In this document: positions 51,474-59,308 of the stretch, piece after piece
Layout of the letters: every line of letters starts with the position of its first letter
Position numbering within the stretch: position 1 is the stretch's first letter
Source: UBA1381 sp964399965
GTDB taxonomy: Bacteria; Bacillota; Clostridia; UBA1381
Assembly (NCBI GenBank): GCA_964399965.1
Contig: CAYNRX010000008.1
Location: 1-64,000 of the forward strand
Direction of reading: 5' to 3'
Length of the DNA stretch: 64,000 nt
Program-made: the position numbers and the translations under genes
The notes under the pieces: generated by a model
Seen by the model: only the letters and a program-made list of their open reading frames with translations
Told to the model about the DNA's origin: nothing
Databases searched by the model: none

Positions 51474-52076
51474 ATGAACAGAGACACTAACAAAAGACGT
51501 ATGAGCCCATCGGACAAGGGGATCCTCATGATAATGAGCATTGTTATCATCGTTGTTCTGGCTCTGGGAGTATGGGCCGTTGTGCCAAAGCTCCAGGAGG
51601 CCGCTCAAAACAGCGGTACAACTATGCAGGATACTACCATCAAAGGGCTTGCCGAGGAAAGAGGGATGACAACGGAGGAATTCAAGACAGAATTTGGGCT
51701 TGACCCATCCGTGACCGATGATACCGATATCAACGACCTCTTTGCAGGTATGACTGTAGCCAATGCCGCTAAACTGCTCGATATGACCACCGAGGAATAT
51801 CTGGAGCAGAACAGCCTTACGGGTGTTGTAACGGGGGATCAGACTATCCAGGAGGCTCAGGACGCCTTTAACCAGCTGACTGTAGCTCAGGTATACGGCG
51901 ACGACCAGGAAACTCTTTCGTCCATCAAGGAGACGTACGGCCTTACCGACGATCAGGTACCCGAAACGATGACGATGGCAGAGTTTGACGCCCTTATACA
52001 GAGCATAGCTCTTGAGCAGAGCGCACAAGCTGCCGAGGAAACGGCCGCTCCCGAAGAGACAGCCGCAGCAGGATAA
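51474..52076 (+). CDS. single-pass membrane protein of unknown family (A)
   Basis: This 200-residue protein has a basic N-terminus, one transmembrane helix (about residues 17-37) and an acidic extracellular part with two helical modules, including LAEERGMTTEEFKTEFGLDPS and MTVANAAKLLDMTTEEYLEQNSL. It ends in an Ala/Glu-rich tail. I do not recognise the family. The downstream gene shares the module (MAQEMGLTNEEFIKKFGNP), so the two are distant paralogues in one transcript. Arg is mostly AGA, as in gdhA, suggesting high expression. Confidence 0.75.
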   Translation: MNRDTNKRRMSPSDKGILMIMSIVIIVVLALGVWAVVPKLQEAAQNSGTTMQDTTIKGLAEERGMTTEEFKTEFGLDPSVTDDTDINDLFAGMTVANAAKLLDMTTEEYLEQNSLTGVVTGDQTIQEAQDAFNQLTVAQVYGDDQETLSSIKETYGLTDDQVPETMTMAEFDALIQSIALEQSAQAAEETAAPEETAAAG

Positions 52077-52137
52077 TCCAGCAGGGCAGCCCGTATAATA
52101 CGCGCTCCCTCAATATCAAGGCAAAGGAGACAAAAAA

Positions 52138-53250
52138 ATGGATAACGAAAAAGATCTTGAAAACTTAAACGAAACTCCGGCCGGGGACGTCCCCGAAGAA
52201 GAGACGGCCGCAGAAGAAACCGTTGCCGAGGAGGTTGCTGCAGACGATGCTGACGAGGGCGCACAGACCGCCGAGGATACAGCAAGCAGCGAAGAGGACA
52301 ACGAAGCAGCGGAAGAAGCACAGGCTCCTGTTACCAACGGTGCTAACTACAGCTATATACCTGACGAGACTAACGCCTCGGAAAAGAAGCTTTCCGGCGG
52401 CAAGATCGCCGCTATAGTTGTCGCTATTGTTGCCGTTGTGGCAATAGCCGCCGTAGCCGGATACTTCATTTGGAACAACGTCCAGCTAAACCGCCACTAT
52501 CAGACCTTCCTTGACGCTAACGGAAATGTGCAGATAGCATATCTGTCTACCCAGGATGATGGTACGGAATACTATGAGACAAGAACCCTTACCTCGATGG
52601 CGCAGGAGATGGGGCTTACCAATGAGGAGTTCATCAAGAAATTCGGTAACCCCTACAATAACCAGGGCTACGTTGATACCTCGGGCAGAACGCTGGAGGA
52701 GGTAGTAGCCAGCTTCAACGAGGATATCACTGATGAGTCGCAGGCCATAACTCTCGCTGATTTCCTCTCCGAATACAGCCTGCCGGAGGATATGCCTGCC
52801 GATACGATCGAGGCCGCCGCATTCTACACAATGCCGGTATCGACATATGCGGCCATGTACGGCATGGACGCCGAGCTTTTACGGACGATATTCACCTCGT
52901 TCCCGGCAGCAGCCGATGATTCCACCCCTTGGGGCATAGTCGAGGGCGAGCTGACGCTGGCAGATTATGTCGGCGAGGATTACCTGGAGGATTTCAAGGC
53001 CGAGTACGGTTTCGGCGATGAGGTCACTATCGACACCAAGTACAAGGATGTAAGAGCAACTATCGATAACCTGGTAAAACAGGAAAGAGAGGCTGAGGAG
53101 CAGGCGGCAGCCAACGCGACCGCAACTCCCGAGGCTACCGCAGAGCCTACCGCCGACCCGGCTGCCACGGCCGATCCGGCAGCAGCCACCGCCGACCCGG
53201 CAGCAGTTACCGCTGATCCGGCCGTTGCTGCAACTGCGGCTGCTCAATAA
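52138..53250 (+). CDS. single-pass membrane protein of unknown family (B)
   Basis: This 370-residue protein has a very acidic, Ala/Glu-rich cytoplasmic N-terminus (about residues 1-75), a transmembrane helix (about 88-112) and an extracellular part with TEEF-like helical modules (SMAQEMGLTNEEFIKKFGNP, LADYVGEDYLEDFKAEYGFG). A low-complexity Ala/Thr/Asp/Pro tail (TADPAA repeats, about 325-368) follows. No enzymatic motif is seen. AAGGAG is 9 nt before the ATG, and it lies 61 nt downstream of gene A. It is followed by a strong terminator. The function is unknown. Confidence 0.75.
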   Translation: MDNEKDLENLNETPAGDVPEEETAAEETVAEEVAADDADEGAQTAEDTASSEEDNEAAEEAQAPVTNGANYSYIPDETNASEKKLSGGKIAAIVVAIVAVVAIAAVAGYFIWNNVQLNRHYQTFLDANGNVQIAYLSTQDDGTEYYETRTLTSMAQEMGLTNEEFIKKFGNPYNNQGYVDTSGRTLEEVVASFNEDITDESQAITLADFLSEYSLPEDMPADTIEAAAFYTMPVSTYAAMYGMDAELLRTIFTSFPAAADDSTPWGIVEGELTLADYVGEDYLEDFKAEYGFGDEVTIDTKYKDVRATIDNLVKQEREAEEQAAANATATPEATAEPTADPAATADPAAATADPAAVTADPAVAATAAAQ

Positions 53251-53267
53251 AACAAATGAGCTTTTCA

Positions 53268-53299
53268 AAGGGCGCCGATATATCCGGCGCTCTTTTTTT
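53268..53299 (+). terminator. terminator of the A/B membrane protein pair
   Basis: GGGCGCCG pairs with CGGCGCTC, followed by T7. Confidence 0.9.
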
Positions 53300-53339
53300 G
53301 CCGCAGTATTTTGCCGATTGAAAAAAATCCCTTTTCATC

Positions 53340-53368
53340 TTGCAATCCATCCCTGCTTGTGGTAAAAT
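53340..53368 (+). promoter_or_regulatory. promoter of hisH-hisF
   Basis: TTGCAA (53340-53345), a 17-bp spacer and TAAAAT (53363-53368) lie about 50 nt before hisH. Confidence 0.7.
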
Positions 53369-53420
53369 ATATCTATCATATCTTCCGCTGCCAAGGCGGA
53401 CATTTCACAGGAGGACAAAT

Positions 53421-54026
53421 ATGATCGCTGTTATAGATTACGGTGCAGGCAACCTGCACAGCGTGAAAAACGCGCTCGCCTTTCTCGGCGCCGAATCGCA
53501 GATAACCGATGATCCGGCGGTGATCCGGGCGGCCGATCGGGTGATACTCCCGGGGGTCGGCGCTTTCGGCGACGCTATGAGCCGCATCCGCGCAGCCGGG
53601 CTGGATACGCAAATAAAAGAGGCCGCCGCAAGCGGCAAGCCGTTTCTGGGCATCTGCCTGGGATTACAGCTGCTTTTTGAAGAAAGCGAGGAATCCCCGG
53701 GCGTCAGAGGACTGGGGATATTCCGGGGGAAATTTTCCCGCATCCCGCAAAAGCCGGGGCTTAAGATCCCTCATATGGGCTGGAACAGCCTGCGATTTAC
53801 GAAAGAAAGCCCTCTTTTTGCCGGGATCGGTGAAGAACCGTTCGTGTATTTCGTACATTCGTACTACTTAAGCGAGGCCGAGGAAGGCGTGGTGAGCGCG
53901 GTGACCGAATACGGTTCGCCTCTTTCGGTGGCCGCTGAAAGAGGAAATGTATTCGCCACCCAATTCCACCCCGAAAAAAGCGGGCGCACAGGGCTTTTGA
54001 TACTCAAAAACTTTCTGGAAATATAA
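53421..54026 (+). CDS. hisH: imidazole glycerol phosphate synthase subunit HisH
   Basis: This 201-residue class I glutamine amidotransferase supplies ammonia to HisF. The catalytic triad is Cys79 in LGICLGLQLL with His183 and Glu185 in QFHPEKSG. The oxyanion region ILPGVGAFGDAM is present. The ATG at 53421 follows AGGAGG. It is paired with hisF 12 nt downstream, but no other his gene is in the window, so the rest of the histidine pathway must be elsewhere or absent. Confidence 0.96.
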   Translation: MIAVIDYGAGNLHSVKNALAFLGAESQITDDPAVIRAADRVILPGVGAFGDAMSRIRAAGLDTQIKEAAASGKPFLGICLGLQLLFEESEESPGVRGLGIFRGKFSRIPQKPGLKIPHMGWNSLRFTKESPLFAGIGEEPFVYFVHSYYLSEAEEGVVSAVTEYGSPLSVAAERGNVFATQFHPEKSGRTGLLILKNFLEI

Positions 54027-54038
54027 GGAGGCCGAGCT

Positions 54039-54818
54039 ATGTACGCAAAAAGGATAATCCCCTGCCTTGACGTTAAAGACGGACGGGTGGTAAAAGGCGT
54101 TAATTTTGTCGATCTGATAGACGCGGGCGATCCGGTAGAATGCGCCGCCGCCTATGACAGCGCCGGAGCTGACGAGCTGGTATTTTTGGACATCACCGCC
54201 TCCTCCGATGGGCGCAAAACGACCGTCGATATGGTGCGCCGTGTGGCCGAGAGGATATTTATACCGTTCACAGTCGGCGGCGGTATACGCAGCGTGGAGG
54301 ATTTCCGCGAGATATTAAACGCCGGCGCGGACAAGGTGTCGGTAAATTCCGCCGCAATAAAGCGTCCCGCTCTAATAAGCGAAGCGGCGGACAAGTTCGG
54401 CTCCCAGTGCGTTGTCTGCGCCATAGACGCTAAAAGGCGGCCCGGCGGCGAAGGCTGGACGATATACTTGAACGGCGGCCGTGTAGACACCGGCATAGAC
54501 GCCCTCGAATGGGCCAAAAAGGCCGAGGAGCTGGGCGCAGGCGAGATTTTGCTCACAAGCATGGACTGCGACGGGACCAAGTCCGGATACGATCTGGAGC
54601 TTACGCGGGCGATATCGGAAAACGCCTCCATACCGGTGATAGCCTCGGGCGGCGCGGGAAAACTTGAGCATTTCCTTGACGCCTTCACCATAGGCAAAGC
54701 CGATGCGGTACTGGCGGCCAGTCTCTTCCACTTCAACGAAATAAAAATAAACGATCTAAAAGTATACTTGGCGGAAAACGGCGAGCCGGTCCGCATTTTA
54801 AAGGAGGACAGTAAATGA
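54039..54818 (+). CDS. hisF: imidazole glycerol phosphate synthase subunit HisF
   Basis: This 259-residue TIM-barrel cyclase uses ammonia from HisH to form imidazole glycerol phosphate and AICAR. The two catalytic aspartates are Asp11 (IPCLDVKDG) and Asp130 (CAIDAKRR), and the phosphate-binding loops TVGGGIRS and IASGGAGK are intact. The stop overlaps the start of the next membrane protein (ATGA), so a four- or five-gene transcript is likely. Confidence 0.97.
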   Translation: MYAKRIIPCLDVKDGRVVKGVNFVDLIDAGDPVECAAAYDSAGADELVFLDITASSDGRKTTVDMVRRVAERIFIPFTVGGGIRSVEDFREILNAGADKVSVNSAAIKRPALISEAADKFGSQCVVCAIDAKRRPGGEGWTIYLNGGRVDTGIDALEWAKKAEELGAGEILLTSMDCDGTKSGYDLELTRAISENASIPVIASGGAGKLEHFLDAFTIGKADAVLAASLFHFNEIKINDLKVYLAENGEPVRILKEDSK

Positions 54819-55222
54819 AAAAGAACGATCCGTTCAGCAACAAAAAATTCGGAGTGACCTGTATAAAATTCGATTTTGTATCGGCAAAATATTTTATTAT
54901 GGCAGCGATCATAATGTTCCATATAGTGCCGCTGCTTTTGATGTTCTCACCCCAGGCGCAGAGCATCCTGTATTCAGTCTTTATGGCTATGCTGAATCCC
55001 CTGTTTCTGCTTCTGGAGCACTTGATATATTGCGCGCGCCACGGCTTCAACTTTAAGCTGCCGCTGATAAGCTCTGTATTGGGAGCGTTGTCGATAGTTA
55101 TGTATTACACCTTTAAGGACAGCGCCTACATGCTTATGACCGGCCTGGCAATGCTGGCTGTATATCTCATCATCTCGCTTGCCGGTGCTGTCGTGGGCGG
55201 CTTTGTCAAATCGTATCTGTAA
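54815..55222 (+). CDS. hypothetical multi-pass membrane protein
   Basis: This 135-residue protein has about four predicted transmembrane helices (near residues 25-45, 50-68, 80-96 and 102-130) and a polar N-terminus. I do not recognise the family. It overlaps hisF by 4 nt and is followed 15 nt later by the YcxB-like gene, so it is cotranscribed with hisH-hisF, though nothing in it suggests a role in histidine synthesis. Confidence 0.7.
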   Translation: MKKNDPFSNKKFGVTCIKFDFVSAKYFIMAAIIMFHIVPLLLMFSPQAQSILYSVFMAMLNPLFLLLEHLIYCARHGFNFKLPLISSVLGALSIVMYYTFKDSAYMLMTGLAMLAVYLIISLAGAVVGGFVKSYL

Positions 55223-55237
55223 GCGGAGGGATCGTCT

Positions 55238-55744
55238 ATGAGCCGTTTTAAAGTAATAGTCGTTTCCGATCAGCGTATGACCAAGGATATGCTAAAATTC
55301 TTTTACGCGGTGAAATACCGCCTGCCGCGGCTGTTTTTGACGATAGCGGCAGTGCTGCTTTTGATATTATCATTCCGCCTGCTTTCGTCAGGCTCCACGG
55401 TCGGCGGCTGTGTCGCCGCCTGGGCGGCAGCGATGTTTTTGGTATATCCGCGGCTGCTCTACCGCCGTCCCTACAAGCAGATGAAGGGTCTTTCCCGGCA
55501 CGTAAAATATGAGTTCGGCGATGATTCCTTCTGCGACGTCCACAGCGGCGAGAAAAAGGAGTACCTCTATTCTCAGCTGGCCGCCGTATACGATATGCCG
55601 CAATATATCTATCTTGTGAGCAAGGATTACGAGATAGCAGCCCTGAGAAAAGAGGATATCTCCGAGCTTTCCGCCTTTACCTCCTTCCTCCGGGAAAAGG
55701 TGGGCAAAAAATACAAAAAACGCCAAAGGAAGTTTTTACTGTGA
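55238..55744 (+). CDS. YcxB-like membrane protein
   Basis: This 168-residue protein has two transmembrane helices (about residues 30-75) and a C-terminal soluble domain (KYEFGDDSFCDVHSGEKKEYLYSQLAAVYDMPQYIYLV, about 88-125) that fits the YcxB-like family. The function is unknown. Its stop overlaps the GTG start of the GNAT gene, and it has GGAGGG upstream. Confidence 0.75.
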   Translation: MSRFKVIVVSDQRMTKDMLKFFYAVKYRLPRLFLTIAAVLLLILSFRLLSSGSTVGGCVAAWAAAMFLVYPRLLYRRPYKQMKGLSRHVKYEFGDDSFCDVHSGEKKEYLYSQLAAVYDMPQYIYLVSKDYEIAALRKEDISELSAFTSFLREKVGKKYKKRQRKFLL

Positions 55745-56190
55745 ATTTAAGAGCCTTTCGTCCCCAGGATACAGAAGAGATACTGCGCCTGTTTTACGAT
55801 ACGGTGCACACGGTGAACGCCGCCGATTACACTCCCCAACAGCTTGACGCCTGGGCGCCGGGCAATACGGACGGCGCGCGCTGGCAGCAGGAATTTTTGC
55901 AGAGAAAAGCCGTTGTCTGCACCGAGGGCGACGTTATAACAGGCTTCGGAGATATTGACGATACCGGATATTTGGACCGCCTTTATGTGCATAAGGATTA
56001 TCAGAAACGCGGCGTCGCCACTATGATATGCGACTTTCTCGAGGACGGCTTCAGCGAGATAACCACCCATGCTTCGATAACCGCCCGCCCGTTTTTTCAA
56101 AAACGCGGCTATCAGACGGTGCGCCGTCAGGAGGTAGTGCGCAGCGGCATTGTTTTGGTGAATTTTGTAATGAGAAAAAAGAGGCCGTGA
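55741..56190 (+). CDS. GNAT-family N-acetyltransferase
   Basis: This 149-residue protein has the GNAT fold, with the acetyl-CoA pyrophosphate loop region LDRLYVHKDYQKRGVATMICDFLE (about residues 79-102; signature QKRGVA) and a C-terminal strand pair. The N-terminal LRAFRPQDTEEILRLFYDTV is typical of this subgroup. The acceptor is unknown. The GTG start overlaps the preceding stop (GTGA). It is the last gene before a structured region and terminator. Confidence 0.88.
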   Translation: MNLRAFRPQDTEEILRLFYDTVHTVNAADYTPQQLDAWAPGNTDGARWQQEFLQRKAVVCTEGDVITGFGDIDDTGYLDRLYVHKDYQKRGVATMICDFLEDGFSEITTHASITARPFFQKRGYQTVRRQEVVRSGIVLVNFVMRKKRP

Positions 56191-56193
56191 CAT

Positions 56194-56250
56194 GATCCCG
56201 GGGATAGCGACGCTTTATCGGTGCTGTCGCGTTAGGAAGCACCCGGGATC
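56194..56250 (+). other. structured RNA-like palindrome downstream of GNAT gene
   Basis: GATCCCGGG (56194-56202) pairs perfectly with CCCGGGATC (56242-56250). Inside, GCGAC/GTCGC (56207-56211 and 56226-56230) forms a second stem, and GTGCT/AGCAC (56221-56225 and 56238-56242) offers an alternative. I do not recognise the class. Confidence 0.5.
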
Positions 56251-56261
56251 CAAAAAACATT

Positions 56262-56303
56262 AAAAGCAGCCGGACGCTAAATGCGCCGCGGCTGCTTTTT
56301 TTG
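56262..56303 (+). terminator. terminator after GNAT gene
   Basis: AAAAGCAGCCG pairs with CGGCTGCTTTT, followed by more T. The remaining gap to 56519 holds no other gene that I can support, and no clear sigma-G promoter for the SASP gene. Confidence 0.85.
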
Positions 56304-56518
56304 TCTTAAGCCTGCAAAGAATATTGTATGACCATATGCGTTTTTTAAAGACCATTTATTGTTTTTATTATGGAAAAATTTTATCCGCATATAAATCCGC
56401 TCCCGGAACAAAATATGTGTGTAGTCGATAGCAGTCGAGAGAATATGACAAACGTTATATGATACCGACCGCGATCGACTTGATATAAATATTCTTTTTA
56501 ATGAAAGGAGAACAACCA

Positions 56519-56713
56519 ATGAGCAAGAACAAGATCAACGTGCCGGAAGCAAAGGCTGCCATGGAACAGTTCAAGATGGAGGCTGCAAACGAAGTAGGCG
56601 TGAACCTAAAGCAGGGCTATAACGGCGACCTGACATCAAAGCAGGCAGGCTCTGTCGGCGGACAGATGGTAAAAAAGATGATCGAGGATTACGAGAACAA
56701 GATCAAAGGCTGA
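56519..56713 (+). CDS. alpha/beta-type small acid-soluble spore protein
   Basis: This 64-residue protein has the SASP germination-protease region MEAANEVGV (residues 18-26) and the C-terminal DNA-binding signature GDLTSKQAGSVGGQMVKKMI (about 37-56). SASPs coat and protect forespore DNA and are degraded at germination. AAGGAG is 8 nt before the ATG at 56519. It is monocistronic, as is usual for ssp genes, and would be expected to be under sigma-G, although the upstream boxes (TGATAC near 56461) are poor. Confidence 0.95.
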   Translation: MSKNKINVPEAKAAMEQFKMEAANEVGVNLKQGYNGDLTSKQAGSVGGQMVKKMIEDYENKIKG

Positions 56714-56820
56714 CAATAAAAAAGGCCTTTATGAGCCGTTTTCTTGACCGGGAATTTTTAAGACCTTAATATTCGTCAAAGAAAAACCATCCCTAAAACA
56801 GCTCTAAAACCGAATATCGG

Positions 56821-56856
56821 AAGGACCGCCTGGCAAAAAAGCAGGCGGTCCTTTTT
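56821..56856. terminator. bidirectional terminator, SASP and HprK-like genes
   Basis: AAGGACCGCCTG/CAGGCGGTCCTTTTT arms lie between convergent genes. Confidence 0.85.
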
Positions 56857-56857
56857 A

Positions 56858-57715
56858 TCAATAAGTAGTATCGAGACATTTAAACGCTTCTTTGACTGCG
56901 CCGGAGGATATATCGCATTGCAGCATATACACCTTAGTACGCTGTACAAGGTCGGATACCCTGTCCAAAAACATCTCCATCAGCTCCTGCGTGTACGGGC
57001 GCGGACTTTCCTTTATTATCCGCAGCACGGCCTCCGTTTCCTCCAGCTCCCACAGACGGTTCTCGCTGCCGCGGCACAGGCACACGACTGCGTCAAGCGG
57101 TACGGTAACGTTGGTATTTATCCCCGTAGTCCCTGCCCAGGGCGAGCCGCAAAGTATCGTCCTGTCCTCTTCAAACCGCAGGATGGGCTTATCGTCATTC
57201 ACCAAAATGACGTCGCTGCCAAACTCTTTCAGCCAAAGCCCGGTATGCGTTGATTTTCCCATTCCGCTTATCTCCGAAAAGCATATTCCGTGACCCTTAT
57301 AGGCTATAGAGGAGGAATGAAACACCATTCTTCCCTTGGCGGCCATACACAGCTCTACCGCACGTCCCAGCATATGGAACAGGCGGATACCGGTCGGCTC
57401 ATCCTCTCCGATGGGCTTTATCGTGATATCTATCCGCGACCAATCGCCGCTCACCTGCGCCAGATTGGTCACTCCCAGATCCTCCGTCCCGCTGTAGAAT
57501 AGGCAGCCGCCTTCCCGGCGGTCGTATTTTATAAAATCTCCGCGCCCCGGTTCTGCTCCCGGCGGCAGCGTCACCTCTCCGGCCGTAAAATGCACGTCTA
57601 TATCCGGCTGCGTAAACTCTGCGGTCTCATAAGCCTGCATCGGCTCTTTAAAGCCGTCCTCGCCGTCCGCCCCGACCACGCGGAATTTGAGTCCCGCTAT
57701 CTCATAGTAAAGCAT
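56858..57715 (-). CDS. HprK-like P-loop protein
   Basis: This 285-residue protein has a Walker A motif SGMGKST (about residues 150-156), VFHSSSIAYKGHGICF just before it, and a downstream VNDDKPILRF motif. This layout resembles HPr kinase-related P-loop proteins, many of which accompany peptide-modification or quinone-type clusters. No HPr or modified peptide is obvious, unless the 35-residue peptide just upstream is relevant. It is not canonical HprK, which is longer and has an N-terminal domain of different type. The ATG at 57715 follows AGGAA. Confidence 0.75.
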   Translation of the reverse strand: MLYYEIAGLKFRVVGADGEDGFKEPMQAYETAEFTQPDIDVHFTAGEVTLPPGAEPGRGDFIKYDRREGGCLFYSGTEDLGVTNLAQVSGDWSRIDITIKPIGEDEPTGIRLFHMLGRAVELCMAAKGRMVFHSSSIAYKGHGICFSEISGMGKSTHTGLWLKEFGSDVILVNDDKPILRFEEDRTILCGSPWAGTTGINTNVTVPLDAVVCLCRGSENRLWELEETEAVLRIIKESPRPYTQELMEMFLDRVSDLVQRTKVYMLQCDISSGAVKEAFKCLDTTY

Positions 57716-57769
57716 CGTTTTATTCCTTTCCGTGAAAACAGGGACAGCTTTCCGCCGTCCCCGCATAAT

Positions 57770-57877
57770 TCATATGCTGCCCATGACCATGCTCACTGCA
57801 CCTATGCACAGGGGCACTACCATCACGACCGCCACCACACCGCAAATTATCTTTTTCGCTTTATCGTTAAATCTCAA
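57770..57877 (-). CDS. 35-residue membrane peptide
   Basis: A TTG start at 57877 opens a 35-codon frame: a polar, basic start (RFNDKAKK) and then a single hydrophobic helix (IICGVVAVVMVVPLCIGAVS, about residues 10-29) before the stop at 57770. GGAAG lies about 10 nt upstream. It is the first frame after a perfect promoter (57948-57976) and precedes the HprK-like gene by 54 nt. The composition is that of a small membrane peptide rather than random sequence. The function is unknown. Confidence 0.55.
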   Translation of the reverse strand: MRFNDKAKKIICGVVAVVMVVPLCIGAVSMVMGSI

Positions 57878-57947
57878 GGCCGCAACACTTCCCTTCTTAT
57901 CCTGTTTGCTGTTTCATCTTTCCCGGGGCAGGTATGCCCTTAATTAT

Positions 57948-57976
57948 ATTATAGCAGATACCGCTCTCGATGTCAA
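57948..57976 (-). promoter_or_regulatory. promoter of small peptide and HprK-like gene
   Basis: On the minus strand TTGACA (57971-57976) and TATAAT (57948-57953) are 17 bp apart. The gap from here to 58172 shows only a weak TACAAT (58075-58080) that may serve the ATP-grasp gene. Confidence 0.85.
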
Positions 57977-58171
57977 CTGTGATTTTACCGCCGTCATTCC
58001 CGCAAGTGATCAAAAATGCATGTCAACCCAGGGCGTGTCCAAATAAAATTATTTTAATTTCAACGATACTGTGTTACAATCATAGATGTAATATCAACAA
58101 ATACAGATACGGCCATGCTGCTTTGGCGTAATGCGGACACCAAAAGCACAGAACGGAACGGATACATATAT

Positions 58172-59167
58172 ATGAACATAGCAATATTATATCAAACATC
58201 CGCGCCGCCGAGTGTCGGCGGTGTAAAAAAGCCTATGAAAAAGGGCGGCTACAGTGACAGCGGTGCGGATATAGCCTTTGAGCTACATAAAAACGGCCGC
58301 GGAGTTGTGCTGCCTGCATCTGAGCCGAGAGAACAGAACGACCTTGATTGGGTATTCGGTGATGACAGTGCCGGGATCGAGCGCGCATTGGCTGCTGGTG
58401 CGGATACGCTGTGGCTCAATACCGTATTGTATGACGGACACCCTATTGAGAAATACCTGAACAAAGACATAAAAGTAATAGGTCAGCGTCCGCATGATGT
58501 GCAGCTGTACGATGACAAATTTTATACAAATATGCTTCTGTTTGAGCGCGGCGTATCGGTCATAGAACCGCTGCTTATACAGTCGGCAGAAGAATACATC
58601 GGGCGCTATCCCTGTGTTATAAAGCCGGTACGCGGGCGCGGCAGTCAAGGCGTTTATGTTGTGCACAGCAAAGACGAGCTTCACCGGACTGTTGCACATC
58701 TTTTATCCGAACGGATATATGGAATTGAATTTATAGTTGAGCCGTTCCTTCCGGGCGAAGAAATTACTGTTGCGGTATTCCCGGCAAATGGAGTGCATGA
58801 TCGTCCGTACTGCTTGCCTCCGGTGATAAGATTTAATCACATCAATGACATTGCGCCGTATAACGGAGCCGTTGCGGTCGCTGAAAACAGCTATGCCGCA
58901 AAAAACATTGAGAAATATTCATCTATAATACAAAATTGTATAAGGGCTTATGAAATATTAGAGCTGAAAGCTCCCATAAGGATAGACTGCCGGCAAAATA
59001 TTGACGGGGAGTATATTATATTTGATGTAAATATGAAACCCAACATGACATTAGGCTCCAGGCGGCATAGAAAAGAACAGGATAGTTTAGTGATGCTTGC
59101 TGCACAGCAGGCCGGGATGTCGCGCATGGACCTGCTCAAATCGTTTATAGATACAGCATGGAGCTGA
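58172..59167 (+). CDS. ATP-grasp protein related to D-alanine ligase
   Basis: This 331-residue protein starts MNIAILYQ like D-Ala-D-Ala ligases and carries ATP-grasp motifs YPCVIKPVRGRGSQGVYVV (lysine and glycine loop, about residues 149-167), FIVEPFLPGEEITVAVF and FDVNMKPNM (metal ligands; Asn in place of the usual second acidic residue arrangement). It probably forms an amide or peptide bond with ATP. The substrate is unknown. The ribosome binding site is weak, the gene is richer in A/T and ATA codons than its neighbours, and it stands alone, all suggesting recent acquisition. An upstream ATG at 58115 is possible. Confidence 0.8.
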   Translation: MNIAILYQTSAPPSVGGVKKPMKKGGYSDSGADIAFELHKNGRGVVLPASEPREQNDLDWVFGDDSAGIERALAAGADTLWLNTVLYDGHPIEKYLNKDIKVIGQRPHDVQLYDDKFYTNMLLFERGVSVIEPLLIQSAEEYIGRYPCVIKPVRGRGSQGVYVVHSKDELHRTVAHLLSERIYGIEFIVEPFLPGEEITVAVFPANGVHDRPYCLPPVIRFNHINDIAPYNGAVAVAENSYAAKNIEKYSSIIQNCIRAYEILELKAPIRIDCRQNIDGEYIIFDVNMKPNMTLGSRRHRKEQDSLVMLAAQQAGMSRMDLLKSFIDTAWS

Positions 59168-59256
59168 TACAAAGATTTTAATATTGTGTGATACAAAACA
59201 AATTGAATTTTAAGGGCAAATATCTGTAGACATACGCCGATGCTTCGGATAAGATC

Positions 59257-59308
59257 CGGCGCAAGCATTACCAGCTGCCGGCTTGCGCCGATGTGCCTTC
59301 CGGCAGCT
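59257..59308. other. H-type pseudoknot-like palindromes
   Basis: Stem 1 is CGGCGCAAGC (59257-59266) with GCTTGCGCCG (59281-59290). Stem 2 is AGCTGCCGG (59273-59281, within loop 1) with CCGGCAGCT (59300-59308). The stems interlock and share only base 59281. They lie between two convergent genes and overlap the stop of the alkD-like gene. There is no T-tract. Confidence 0.5.
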
